Positions 9,373 through 17,897 of a DNA stretch of 64,000 nt are shown one piece after another. A model generated the notes under the pieces. That model was not told the DNA's origin. It did not search any database and was given only the letters and a program-made list of their open reading frames with translations. Numbering within the stretch: position 1 is the first letter of the stretch; every line of letters starts with the position of its first letter. The translations under genes and the position numbers were made by a program. The stretch covers positions 3,067,501-3,131,500 of the forward strand of contig NZ_CP121695.1 of NCBI RefSeq assembly GCF_029761915.1. The letters are read 5' to 3'. Source of the stretch: Bradyrhizobium sp. CB1650 (GTDB lineage Bacteria > Pseudomonadota > Alphaproteobacteria > Rhizobiales > Xanthobacteraceae).

Positions 9373-10347
9373 TCAGGACGACGCGGCAGAATCCTGTGCT
9401 CGATGCCGCGGAGCGCGTTGCAGCGTGGTCGAAGGCGATTCACCGAAGGTGGTGCGATACGTCACCGAAAAGCGGCCAAGCTCCAGGAACTGATGATTTC
9501 GGGCCACTTCCGCGACGCTCGATTTTGAAGGATCGGCGCGCCGCAGCGCGGCGCGAGCCTTGTTCAAGCGTTGCAACAAAAGATATCGGGTAGGGCTTAC
9601 GCCAAGAAACTCCGCGCAACACATACGCAACGTTCGCTCAGCCACGCCGATCTGCGCACAAAGCGTTGGCATGTTGAGCTTCTGATCAATCCGCTTGCTC
9701 AGCGCTTCTTCGAAGCGAACCATGATAACGGCGTGATGATGTCTCCCCCTGGAATGGTCGTCCGCCTCGTTAGCGGCCAGGCAATGGATGATGGCGTGAA
9801 GCATTTCCTGCTCCAGCGCTCTTGTGATCTCGGGACACTCGATCAATTCCTTTCGGCTTTCCGCGAGATGGCAGGCTTGCCTGAACAGGCTCTGGAATCT
9901 TGACGCTAGCGAGCGCGAAGGACGGAGTATCCTGTTGCCGGGTGGTGATGCGATCAACCGTCCGGTCAATGCCTTGCCGCCATCGGCGAGTTGCTCGGGC
10001 GGTAACGACAGCAACCCCCACTGGCACACACCGTTAGAGCGTTGATGCACGCGCTCGCCGCCGCCGTGAAGGACCATGTCGCCATTTCGTAGGGCCAATC
10101 CACCGCATCTGAGAGATGCAGTGGCGACTGGAAACGACAGGAAGGTTCGTTCGCGGAGCAGCGAAATATAGGCAATGCGGGGGAGGTTCTCGTAACACCA
10201 ATAAACTTCCAGATGGTTTAGTTTGAACCGTGTCAGCCGGGCCCTGAAGTCTCCGGCGCCCGCTATCGTGAGGTTGACGCGTACGTCGTCAAACGCGGCC
10301 GCGTAACCATCCGGATCGCTAAATGTACGTGTACCGCCTTCTGTCAT
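9373..10347 (-). CDS. AraC-family transcriptional regulator
   Basis: 324 aa from the ATG at 10347; a TTG at 10377 is an alternative start. The C-terminal ~100 residues are a two-helix-turn-helix AraC domain (MPTLCAQIGVAERTLR ... VARNHQFLELGRFSVTYRTTFGESP). The N-terminal half is a ligand-sensing region without recognised signature. It is related to the second AraC protein at 12518-13525, sharing GVAERTLR, the RRADPSKSSV / RSDPSKATV linker and the ELGRFSV block. Copies of the recurring CTATGC motif lie about 100-160 bp upstream. Confidence 0.85.
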   Translation of the reverse strand: MTEGGTRTFSDPDGYAAAFDDVRVNLTIAGAGDFRARLTRFKLNHLEVYWCYENLPRIAYISLLRERTFLSFPVATASLRCGGLALRNGDMVLHGGGERVHQRSNGVCQWGLLSLPPEQLADGGKALTGRLIASPPGNRILRPSRSLASRFQSLFRQACHLAESRKELIECPEITRALEQEMLHAIIHCLAANEADDHSRGRHHHAVIMVRFEEALSKRIDQKLNMPTLCAQIGVAERTLRMCCAEFLGVSPTRYLLLQRLNKARAALRRADPSKSSVAEVARNHQFLELGRFSVTYRTTFGESPSTTLQRAPRHRAQDSAASS

Positions 10348-10492
10348 ATCCCATGCCCCGTCGGACCGGCGGAACAACTCTTGCGACCGGTTGAAGCTTC
10401 TTGGGTAGCACCAACGGAGCCAGCATTAGGCAGTTGACGCTTTTCGACTATGCGCCTTCGGAACTTCGAAGGTGCATTGCGGAGTCCGACGA

Positions 10493-11017
10493 CTATGCAA
10501 GTGGCAGGCGGGAAGGGGCTTGACCAGGCGGCGCGATCAACTGAAAGACCGCCCTAAGGGGACAGTCTTTCAGTTGGCGACCGGCGCGCCTGCTGAGCAG
10601 TTCCCGGAAATGAGTCGACCCGCCTATGAGGACGATATCCGGCGGAGCGGAGGCGGCTATGCATTTGCGGCAAGGATACGCAATTGTTTGCTGAATGGTC
10701 GACCGTGAGACCAAGCGACCAGACCAACTGAAACGAGCGGCTCGGGGCGGCACAAAATCCGCTTGCAAGTTATTCGGGTTGTTGCGATCGAACAAATCCT
10801 GCCAAAGGACACAGCCGCACCTGCCGCCATCAACTGGTGGCGGAATTTTCCGCAGGTCCCGAACGACGGAAAGTGAGGAAACTGTTTCTGGCTTGGCTAC
10901 GCCGATTGTCTTCGGCAGCGAGACATAACGCGGAGGAGTTGTCTGTGCCGATGCTAGACTGGTCATCCCTAATACGGGAGCGGTGATGGCGAGCATGCGT
11001 AGCAGTTTGAAGAACAT
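10493..11017 (-). CDS. Possible secreted hypothetical protein
   Basis: Start ATG at 11017 is preceded by GGGGGG and followed by a convincing signal peptide (LLRMLAITAPVLGMTSLASAQ). The first ~55 residues look protein-like. The rest has low confidence: the reading passes through one copy of the recurring CTATGC motif (10653-10673) and through a strong hairpin (10538-10576), features expected between genes. A shorter original gene with a lost stop or a frameshift is possible. Confidence 0.4.
   Translation of the reverse strand: MFFKLLRMLAITAPVLGMTSLASAQTTPPRYVSLPKTIGVAKPETVSSLSVVRDLRKIPPPVDGGRCGCVLWQDLFDRNNPNNLQADFVPPRAARFSWSGRLVSRSTIQQTIAYPCRKCIAASAPPDIVLIGGSTHFRELLSRRAGRQLKDCPLRAVFQLIAPPGQAPSRLPLA
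10538..10576. repeat. Perfect 12-bp inverted repeat (hairpin)
   Basis: CAACTGAAAGAC at 10538-10549 and its exact complement GTCTTTCAGTTG at 10565-10576, with a second small CCC/GGG pairing in the loop. No T-run follows on either strand, so it is not a classical terminator. It may be an operator or an RNA structure. Confidence 0.7.
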
Positions 11018-11330
11018 GACATCCCCCCGGCATAGTCGGTTGACGGCTGGTGTGCCAAGAACGCGGTCTTATCAGGCCGCTGAGCCCGCCGATAATAAGC
11101 CATGGCAGGTTAGCGCCGACTTCGCGTGGTTGACTATGCAAGTTCTGAATCGAGGAGCGGCCTGCCGGTCTGAGCGGGCTCAGCTCCATGAGGTCGGCAA
11201 TAGACCGCCCATGCGTTCTGGCGTTTTCACGCGATCAACCCATTGCGGAGCTTGCGCGTGCGGCCGATGGACGTAGTTGGCTTCTACGTCAGCCTAGATG
11301 GTTAGCCACGAGGTAGTTGCCCACTTGGCC
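11018..11330. other. Intergenic region
   Basis: 313 bp. It contains copies of the recurring motif at 11031-11039 (inverted, partial) and 11131-11148. No gene seen. Confidence 0.5.
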
Positions 11331-12074
11331 TCAGTTGGCTCGGGCAAATTCGTCCAGCACCTGGACCGGCACGGAGACGACGTTGGGCATTCCCCACGCT
11401 GTCGAGATCCGTATTTGGTGAGACGCCCATACGATACTCTGCGTGAACACGTTGCTGATGACGGCAGCGACGCGGCCGTCGCAATCGATCACCGGTGCTC
11501 CGGACGCGCCATGGTCGATGACAAGGCGGTTCTCGCCTTCATAGAATTCCAGGAGTGCCATGCCGGCGAGCTTCCCGTCGTCTCCGAAACGAACGAACCG
11601 TCCTCCCACGGGATGTAGGCCGCCGGCCGGATAGGCGAGCGTCATGACCTGCTCGTCCGGCACGAGCGGCTCCCTCCGGATGGCGACGCTCCGCGCGGCG
11701 GAAACGGCATGTTCGAGTTCGATGACGGCGAGCTTTTCCGCCTGGACTCCCGCAAGGCGCTGGATCCGCGCGGCGATAAAATGGCTGCCCTCTCCGTCCG
11801 CGATCTCAAGCGGCTTCCACTGTTCCATCGAGAGCTTCATCCCTGCTGTTACATGCTCGGCGGTGACGATTGTCGTTGGAGAGAGGAACCAACCGGTGCC
11901 TCGCACGCCGATGAGATCCGGACGCGCATCGCGCTCAGCATCATCGAAATGGCGCATGATGCTGACGGTCGAGTGCGCGAACTGTGCGGGATCGATGCAA
12001 GCTGCAGGAATGACCTGTGTGTTTGCTAGCAGAACGAAAAGAGCGAGCACCCCACAACCTATGCGTCCGCGCAT
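11331..12074 (-). CDS. Exported trypsin-like serine protease domain protein
   Basis: 247 aa behind AAGGAGA. Signal peptide to about residue 25. The chymotrypsin/DegP-type fold is shown by GTGWFLSPTTIVTAEHVTAG (catalytic His) and HGASGAPVIDCDGRVAAV (nucleophile Ser in GASGAP). The expected D-[IL]-A-[LV] segment with the catalytic Asp reads EKLAVIELE, so the Asp position appears to be Lys or Glu. There is no PDZ domain. Periplasmic quality control or a binding-only role are both possible. Confidence 0.75.
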   Translation of the reverse strand: MRGRIGCGVLALFVLLANTQVIPAACIDPAQFAHSTVSIMRHFDDAERDARPDLIGVRGTGWFLSPTTIVTAEHVTAGMKLSMEQWKPLEIADGEGSHFIAARIQRLAGVQAEKLAVIELEHAVSAARSVAIRREPLVPDEQVMTLAYPAGGLHPVGGRFVRFGDDGKLAGMALLEFYEGENRLVIDHGASGAPVIDCDGRVAAVISNVFTQSIVWASHQIRISTAWGMPNVVSVPVQVLDEFARAN

Positions 12075-12517
12075 TCCAAGCAGTCTCCTTTGCCTGTCGC
12101 AGGGGAGGGCGAACCCTGCGACGGGGCAATAGATCGGACCGGCTTATCCGGAGGTTTTTTCCGGAGCTCGGGATTTTTCGCGCGTGGTGTCACGCGTTTG
12201 TCACAGACGCCCGCGCATTTGCCGTTACGGCATCCCGGCCACGATCGAGTATCGGCTCGCGTTCCAGCTCATTAACGCTCGCGAAATCATAGGGTTCCTG
12301 GGTGTGCGCGTCACCCCAGATCGCCGATCTCCCGCCCCGACTGCGGGGAGACGACCAGGGCAGCAGTCCAGACAATCCGTCCCTGCGTCGGCCTATCGAC
12401 TTGCCCAGTTGATCGACATCGCGTCGGAAATTATCGATGACTGCGGTGAGGCCCGGGATCCTTCGTGGTGAACCGGGCTGGTCGCTCAGCAGTCCGGCAA
12501 GCGTCTGGGCGTCGGGA
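12075..12517. other. Intergenic region with a possible gene remnant
   Basis: About 440 bp. The minus-strand frame ending at 12190 contains protein-like stretches (TAVIDNFRRDVDQLGKS and EPYDFASVNELEREPIL) but has no start codon of its own before running into the AraC gene. It may be the decayed 3' end of a gene. Not identified. Confidence 0.35.
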
Positions 12518-13525
12518 TCAAGCCGCTTGCAAGTCTGTCGCTGCGAGCGATGACGGGCGATTGAGATAGACTTCCGGCTGCTCTGCGGGGTGCCGCAATG
12601 TGTCGGATGGCGTTTCTCCGAACAGCCTGCGGTAGGCCACCGAGAAGCGCCCGAGTTCCCAAAAGCCGTGGTTTGTAACAATCTGCGTGACTGTTGCCTT
12701 GGACGGATCCGAACGCACAAGCGCCCGTCGCACGAGATGCATTCGGCGCAACGTGAGATAGCGGATTGGGCCCATGCCGAGATGTTCTTCGCAGGAGGCG
12801 CGAAGTGTTCGCTCTGCGACGCCGATCGCGGCGCAAATTTCGGTAAGATAAAGCGGCCGGTCGGAATGTGTCTCCAAAAATTCTTCAAACCGCGCGACGA
12901 TGGTGTCATGACGACGGGAGCCCGTGCTCGGCTCTACGGCGGCACCTTCGGCAAGGCACCTTACCATGACATGAATGAGCTCATTCTCTAGCGCGCGGCC
13001 CACTGCCGGGATATCCAGAACATCCGGCGTGTCACGGGCGAGTTGCCCGACGCTCCTGTGCAGCTTCAGCAGTCGAAGCATCACCGCGGAATCCGGGCGA
13101 CTAATTCGTTGATGCGGCGGCTTCGGCAATTCACGCCCGATTATTGTTTCAGCAGCAGAATCCAGATCATCCATCGAAAGAGACATCGTGCCATAATGAA
13201 GGTTAGCGTCAGATCGTTGATGTACGACGTCGAACCGGTTCACGATGATGTCGCCGGGCAAGACTTGCAGGCCACAGTGCAGAAAAGGTGACGAATGACG
13301 CTCAGTTAGAAATCCAATTGATGTGCGGCCGGGCTTGACCGCGACAGTATTGACCTGTGGTAGGGACACATGGAAGCGCTGCATCCAAAGTCGGTTTATG
13401 CCGATCAGGGTAATACCGGCATGAAAACGTCCCTTCGCGGTGGGATACAGCGCCAAGTCGGCAAATCGAATAACCGTTTGGCACGCCGACGGATCAGCAA
13501 AACTGAAAACTCTACTCAACGCCAC
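12518..13525 (-). CDS. AraC-family transcriptional regulator
   Basis: 335 aa from a GTG at 13525, chosen because GGGGGAG stands seven bases upstream and no in-frame ATG lies nearby. The C-terminal AraC domain reads LTEICAAIGVAERTLR ... VTNHGFWELGRFSVAYRRLFGETP. It is a paralogue of the AraC protein at 9373-10347. A perfect 6-bp inverted repeat (CCTTTG-N6-CAAAGG) lies 29-46 bp upstream of the start and could be an autoregulatory operator. Confidence 0.85.
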   Translation of the reverse strand: MALSRVFSFADPSACQTVIRFADLALYPTAKGRFHAGITLIGINRLWMQRFHVSLPQVNTVAVKPGRTSIGFLTERHSSPFLHCGLQVLPGDIIVNRFDVVHQRSDANLHYGTMSLSMDDLDSAAETIIGRELPKPPHQRISRPDSAVMLRLLKLHRSVGQLARDTPDVLDIPAVGRALENELIHVMVRCLAEGAAVEPSTGSRRHDTIVARFEEFLETHSDRPLYLTEICAAIGVAERTLRASCEEHLGMGPIRYLTLRRMHLVRRALVRSDPSKATVTQIVTNHGFWELGRFSVAYRRLFGETPSDTLRHPAEQPEVYLNRPSSLAATDLQAA

Positions 13526-13553
13526 TTCTGTTCTCCCCCCAAACAGAAACTAT

Positions 13554-13571
13554 CCTTTGGTCAAACAAAGG
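13554..13571. promoter_or_regulatory. Inverted repeat upstream of AraC gene
   Basis: CCTTTG-GTCAAA-CAAAGG, a perfect dyad 29 bp upstream of the GTG start of the AraC gene. Operator role is inferred from position only. Confidence 0.4.
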
Positions 13572-14382
13572 TGCTACGTCGGGGAACGTCAGCTGAACTA
13601 ATTTCGGAAAAGCGGAACGGCAGCGAGGGTGAGGCCCGAAATCAAACGTGGCCCGAGATCGCAGTTGTATCCTAGATATATTATCACCTCTGATCAACAA
13701 ACGGATTCTTGAAGTAAGACCTTTGATATAAATCAATGCTGGGCCGCGATGGTGCGCCGGCGAATGAAGCCTCGCGCCTTGGGATGCCACAATTGAGCGG
13801 CGCCTTCATCGTTCACTGCTCGTGGGAAAGGAAATATGGCCCTCGGTTGCACCGCCTTATCTCGACAACCAGCCTATGGTACCCCCACCGCCTATCGCTG
13901 AAAGATGCTGGATGATTTCCTTGTCATACGCCTCCTAATCAACGAGTCCTGCATTCGAGCCTAGTACGCCCGCCAGGCAAATCGATCACATGCAATACCG
14001 GGGTTCAGGACCGTATCCGCTCGCCTTTGCCGTCCGCTCGAGAGTGACGGGATGGCTGCGCGTTACCACAGCGGCTAACTCGTCCCGCGGCGGCGTGGAG
14101 TGCTATCCCACGCAGAGGAACGCTTTCAACCTGGAATCGGTCCACATCTCCAAAATTGACTGCTGTTCTGACCATACACTTTGCCAAGCGTGAACGTTCG
14201 GCACCACGGCCACCAAAGCGGTAGCTCTTTTGGTTAGTTTGGGCGTTGGAGACATTGAACGCCATACTCGTCAATAGACGTGGAGCACTGCTTTCCATTT
14301 GGAAAATGCTGCCAAGCTATTGATATTGCAAGAGTGTGTTTTTGGTCCATTTTTCCAAATGCGGCTCGAAATCGCTGGATAA
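13572..14382. other. Long intergenic region
   Basis: About 810 bp with no convincing gene on either strand. It contains one FNR/FixK-type box at 13723-13736. Short open frames lack ribosome binding sites and recognisable sequence. Confidence 0.5.
13723..13736. promoter_or_regulatory. FNR/FixK-type box without an obvious gene
   Basis: TTGATATAAATCAA fits TTGAT-N4-ATCAA exactly. The nearest gene start is the AraC GTG about 200 bp away on the minus strand; nothing recognisable follows on the plus strand. Confidence 0.45.
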
Positions 14383-14560
14383 TCAAACGGATTTTGATTC
14401 CGCGATCACGCCGTCGGTCGCGATCGCCTGCTCGAGCGCCGCGGTCAGCACACCCTCGACCGCCTCGCGAAGCCCGCCAAGATTGGCGGAAGCTTCGACC
14501 AGCACGAACCAGCCGCGGCCCGCCAGAGGGGTACGCGTCCGGCGACGGACCTGGTAAACG
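14383..14560 (-). pseudogene. C-terminal fragment of an FAD-linked oxidase
   Basis: Minus-strand reading ending at the TGA at 14383 gives WFVLVEASANLGGLREAV, then TAALEQAIATDGVIAES. This resembles the C-terminal domain of FAD-linked oxidases of the D-lactate / D-2-hydroxyglutarate dehydrogenase type. No start and no FAD-binding domain are present, so it is a fragment. Identification is from memory of the family. Confidence 0.4.
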
Positions 14561-14743
14561 AGATCGTTCCGAAAGCATCGCCCGCCGGGACCTCACTGGC
14601 GACGGTGACGGTAGGCCGGTTGGCATGACACCTGAGAAGCCGGAATCGGCGGTTCATGAGGGAACTGATTTCAAAGGGGATGGTTAGCGAGCACCTGATC
14701 CTCTACGATTCGAAGTCACCGTCATGGCCCAGGAAAGCGTATA

Positions 14744-14911
14744 ATGACCGAGGACGAAGTGAGGAAGGCGCTTGAGGCGCTTGCCGAAGAGAATCACAAG
14801 ATAATGAGGCGCGCGGCCATCGAAGCCGATCGCCGCTACGCCGAGGCCGCCAAAAAACGGGGAGCGGCAGCTAGAGCGCTAGAGGATAGCGACGGACCGT
14901 CAGAACCTTAG
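14744..14911 (+). CDS. Small charged coiled-coil-like protein (55 aa)
   Basis: ATG at 14744 behind AGGAAAG. The protein is alternately acidic and basic with heptad-like alanine/leucine spacing (ALEALAEENHK, AEAAKKRGAAA), predicting one long helix. No family recognised. It ends 11 bp before the IS66 remnant, which is convergent. Confidence 0.55.
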   Translation: MTEDEVRKALEALAEENHKIMRRAAIEADRRYAEAAKKRGAAARALEDSDGPSEP

Positions 14912-14921
14912 ATGCTGTTGA

Positions 14922-15689
14922 TCAATAGCCCTCGACCACTTCATAGATCTGTGTTCTAACATTCCTCGCGGCCCTTGATGCGCGCATGAACTCGCCGCTT
15001 CGCGTTGTTAGCTGAATTGGCGAGCTGTGCTTACGCCGCGTGAGCGATGTTCTGAGGGCGTCAATTCCAAGGCAGGAGAATGCGCTTTGCGGGGTGGTCC
15101 GGCAGCGGCCCAGCACGTCGGCGAGCCAAGCCTGTGAATCGATGTCGTTGAGCTTGCCGCTTGCAATAAGAGTGTAGCTCGCAGCCGCGCGCCGGCCGCC
15201 CTCATCGGAGCCGGCGAAGGTCGAGTTTCGGCGCCCTAGGGCGACAGCCCGCAGTTCGCGTTCGGCGGCGTTGTTCGAAAAGCAGAGGCCGTCTAGGAAG
15301 CGAGTGAATGCGTTCCAGCGGCTGCGGCGATAGTTAATCGCCTTGGTTGTGTCGTTGTTTTTGGACAGCTTGGTGCGCCGCTCACGCAGCCACGCATCCA
15401 GCTCAACGATCAGGAGGGGGCGGCTACGCTCGTGGCGCACGCGCAAGCGATCCTGCGGAGCAAGACCGTTGATCTCGCGCTCGATGGCGAACAAAACGTC
15501 GATGCGCCTGACCGCCTCGGCCGCGATCGGCGCCTTGCTGAGCCGCGCGAGATCAAAGAACTTGCGCCTGCCATGCGCCCGGCACGCAGCTTCGATGATC
15601 GGACCCGCTTTGCGATTGACCTCGTAGAGTTTGCTGAGTCCGGCGTAGGCGCCGGCCCGCATCAATCCGGCATAGTCTGCCAGATGCAT
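14922..15689 (-). pseudogene. IS66-family transposase fragment (tnpC C-terminal part)
   Basis: 255 codons match the C-terminal half of IS66 TnpC. Signatures are YAGLSKLYE, AACRAHGRRKFFDLARL, NNAAERELRAVALGRRNSTFAGSDEGGRRAA and LADVLGRC. The N-terminal half, the accessory tnpA/tnpB genes and the usual end of the protein are missing. One residue is lost within the conserved FLDG-R-L segment, and the tail after ADVLGRC is unrelated. This is a decayed insertion-sequence remnant. Confidence 0.8.
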
Positions 15690-16242
15690 TGTACGAGCCT
15701 CGGTTCATGCCAGCTATCGAATCAGGCTGTGTAAAAACTCGACGACGGTGAGACTCGGTAGAACAGAATACTGTGCGCCCCTTGTTTGTTGGCCTTCGCG
15801 AGCTACTTGGTTCTCTCTCGCGACGCGCAACAGAATCAGATTCTACGCTGGAGCGAGCGGGCCGAGTTTTTACACGGACTGGAATCATAGCGAACGTGAA
15901 ATCATGCTCAGCCAACGACTGATTGCCTCGCGCTTTTGACCTGTCGGTTTGGCACTTCGAGAGATCGTCCAGAATGCCTCGCAGTCCGCCACGAACGCAG
16001 AGGTGCTCCATTCGAGCACCGTCAAATTTAGCAGCTTGGCGTGCAGCGTCAAAAAGGGTGCTCGCGCATCAACGCAATAACTATCGAAGTCTCGGACCGG
16101 GCACCGAGTTCGTGCACTTGGTTGATAGAGAACCCGAACTTTCGACGACGTCCGATGAACGTCCGGTTTCCAACGCCGACGTCGCCGACGCGGTACCCGC
16201 CTGCCGGTTGACGCTGGCGGGGCATCTTTAGGCGCGATGGCG
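15690..16242. other. Intergenic region around a MITE-like element
   Basis: About 550 bp between the IS66 remnant and a small secreted-protein gene. Apart from the 147-bp inverted-repeat element at 15729-15875 no gene or RNA is recognised. Confidence 0.5.
15729..15875. mobile_element. MITE-like element, 147 bp with 13-bp terminal inverted repeats
   Basis: Ends are GTGTAAAAACTCG (15729-15741) and its exact complement CGAGTTTTTACAC (15863-15875). The 121-bp interior has no coding capacity. No clear target duplication is seen in the flanks. It is probably a non-autonomous derivative of an IS whose transposase is elsewhere; the family is not identified. Confidence 0.6.
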
Positions 16243-16398
16243 TTAACTGCTGGAGGCGGACTTAAGTGCCGGCGCAAAGCGTTCAGAAAACGTTGCGGGC
16301 TTCGTATCCCGGGCTGGGGAAAGGGACGCCGAGATGAGTGTTGAACATCCGATCGCTGCAACCGCCAGCAGAACCGCGCCGAAGATCATTCTGCGCAT
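16243..16398 (-). CDS. Small exported protein or lipoprotein (51 aa)
   Basis: The ATG at 16398 follows GGAGGG with a three-base gap. The N-terminus MRRMIFGAVLLAVAAIGCS is a signal peptide with a possible lipobox (AIGC). The mature part has about 33 residues and is serine/alanine/proline-rich. Function unknown. Confidence 0.55.
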   Translation of the reverse strand: MRRMIFGAVLLAVAAIGCSTLISASLSPARDTKPATFSERFAPALKSASSS

Positions 16399-16526
16399 TT
16401 ACCCTCCTTCCCAGACGTCTGATCAGGGAAGAATTGGAGGGCTTCGTTTTCAGCGTCACTTCGTGTGGGGATCGAAACAGCTTCGTGCACGTGGTCGTGA
16501 TGTAACACGGTTTCAGGTTGGCCCAT

Positions 16527-16558
16527 AAAAAAGGCCGCAGTGGGGGACCACTGCGGCC
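16527..16558 (-). terminator. Rho-independent terminator (minus strand)
   Basis: An 11-bp perfect stem GGCCGCAGTGG/CCACTGCGGCC (16533-16558) with a four-base loop, followed on the minus strand by a run of six T. No gene that it would serve is recognised immediately upstream on that strand. Confidence 0.7.
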
Positions 16559-16958
16559 CACCGGGTTTAAAAAGGAACAAGTGAAATATGCAGCCAGCCC
16601 CGGTAGGCAAAATGTACCGCCGCTTTGCCGAAGTGCAATATGAACTGAATCACAATCGAAGCGGTTACTTAACGTATGTCGATTCCGGCTGCATTGATTG
16701 AGGGAAGGCCCGCCGGGGCTGGCTGGTGGCGGGCCTCCACCCCAAGCACAAGGCCGCAACTTTCCCCTGCGGCCCCGTCCCAGCGTGGATTCTGCTCCCG
16801 ATTGCCTAAGCTTGTCTAAACGATCCTTGCTGCCATTTCCTGATTGGGATCAGATCGGTTTCTCATAGAGCGCACGCTCGTCAGTTTGTCTGCGCCCGCC
16901 CTTTCGCGATGTCATTCTGCAAATTCCGCTGGCGGGCCTCACGGCATCATGGAGACGA
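16559..16958. other. Intergenic region with two further hairpins
   Basis: About 400 bp without a gene. Hairpins with GGCCCGCC/GGCGGGCC arms (16706-16736) and GGCCGCA/TGCGGCC arms (16752-16774) follow the terminator at 16527-16558. The third one shares the GGCCGCA arm sequence with the terminator. Confidence 0.55.
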
Positions 16959-17851
16959 GGCCGAATAAGCCGACGATTCCGTGGGGCAGGTTCGATCGAC
17001 AGGTCCTCGGCGACCGGCCGGACAAGACCGGGCGCGTTGCCATTCTCAAGGTGCACATCCGCAAGATCCGTATGGGCGAGGATGTCGACCCCTACGACCG
17101 GATTCACCGGGGCTGATCTCGCAAATCTCATTAACGAGGCTGCGATCGCGGCGACCAGGTGGAGCGGCGAAGAGGTCACGTTCACAGATTTTGTTGCGGC
17201 GATCGAGCGGATCGTGGCCGGAATTGAGAAGAAAAGCAGGGTGCTTAGCAAGGACGAACGGCGCAGGGTTGCTTACCACGAGATGGGCCATGCCCTCGTC
17301 GCCGCCAGCCTGCCGGGCGTCGACCCTGTGCAGAAGGTATCCATCATTCCGCGGGGATCGGTGCACTGGGGTACACGATCCAGCGTCCGACAGAGGACAG
17401 GCTCTTGCTTACCGTTGAGGGGGTTGAAGAACCGCATCGCCGTGTTGATGGGAGGACGCGCCTCGGAGCGTCTGATTTTCGACGGGCTATCTCGACCGGC
17501 GCCGCCAATGATCTGCAGCGTGCCACCCAAGTCGCCATCGAGATGGTGACGAAGTACGGCATGGACGAGACGGCAGGGCAGCGTACGTATGCGCCAAAGC
17601 CGCAAGCGTTTCTCGCGGCGGCCCAGGATGCGGTCGTTGCGGCCGCGGAAGCGACGGGCCGCGAGATCGATCTCGCCGTACGTAACCTGATCGAGGAGGG
17701 TGACAATCGCGCCCGCGATATCCTGCAACGACGGCGCGCCGACCTCGAGGCCGGCGTTGAACTGTTGATCGCAAATGAAACGGTGACATCCGAGCAGTTT
17801 GCGCCCCTGCTCGACACAAACAGTAAGAAAAGCGAGCCGGTCGCCGCATGA
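16959..17851 (+). pseudogene. ftsH: Decayed FtsH (AAA+ zinc metalloprotease) C-terminal two thirds
   Basis: Homology to FtsH is spread over three frames. It begins in the AAA module ([16 protein letters not shown] ... [13 protein letters not shown]). It shifts near 17095 to [21 protein letters not shown] and on to the zinc-protease motif AYHEMGHAL (HExxH). It shifts again near 17355 (GYTIQRPTEDRLLL) and again before STGAANDLQRATQ, then reads to the stop at 17851. The Walker A and B motifs and the N-terminal membrane anchor are absent. The gene cannot encode an active FtsH; a functional copy is presumably elsewhere. Confidence 0.85.
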
Positions 17852-17897
17852 TCGCGGCGGGCTGCTTCGTCTCGACGCCGCAAATAGTCAGCAGGAG

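Noticed and set aside
14234..14626. Minus-strand frame of 130 codons
   Set aside because: Arg-rich translation; the neighbouring frame carries the FAD-oxidase fragment instead.
15553..16011. Frame across the MITE-like element
   Set aside because: It runs through a 147-bp inverted-repeat element and part of the IS66 remnant, so it is unlikely to be a gene.
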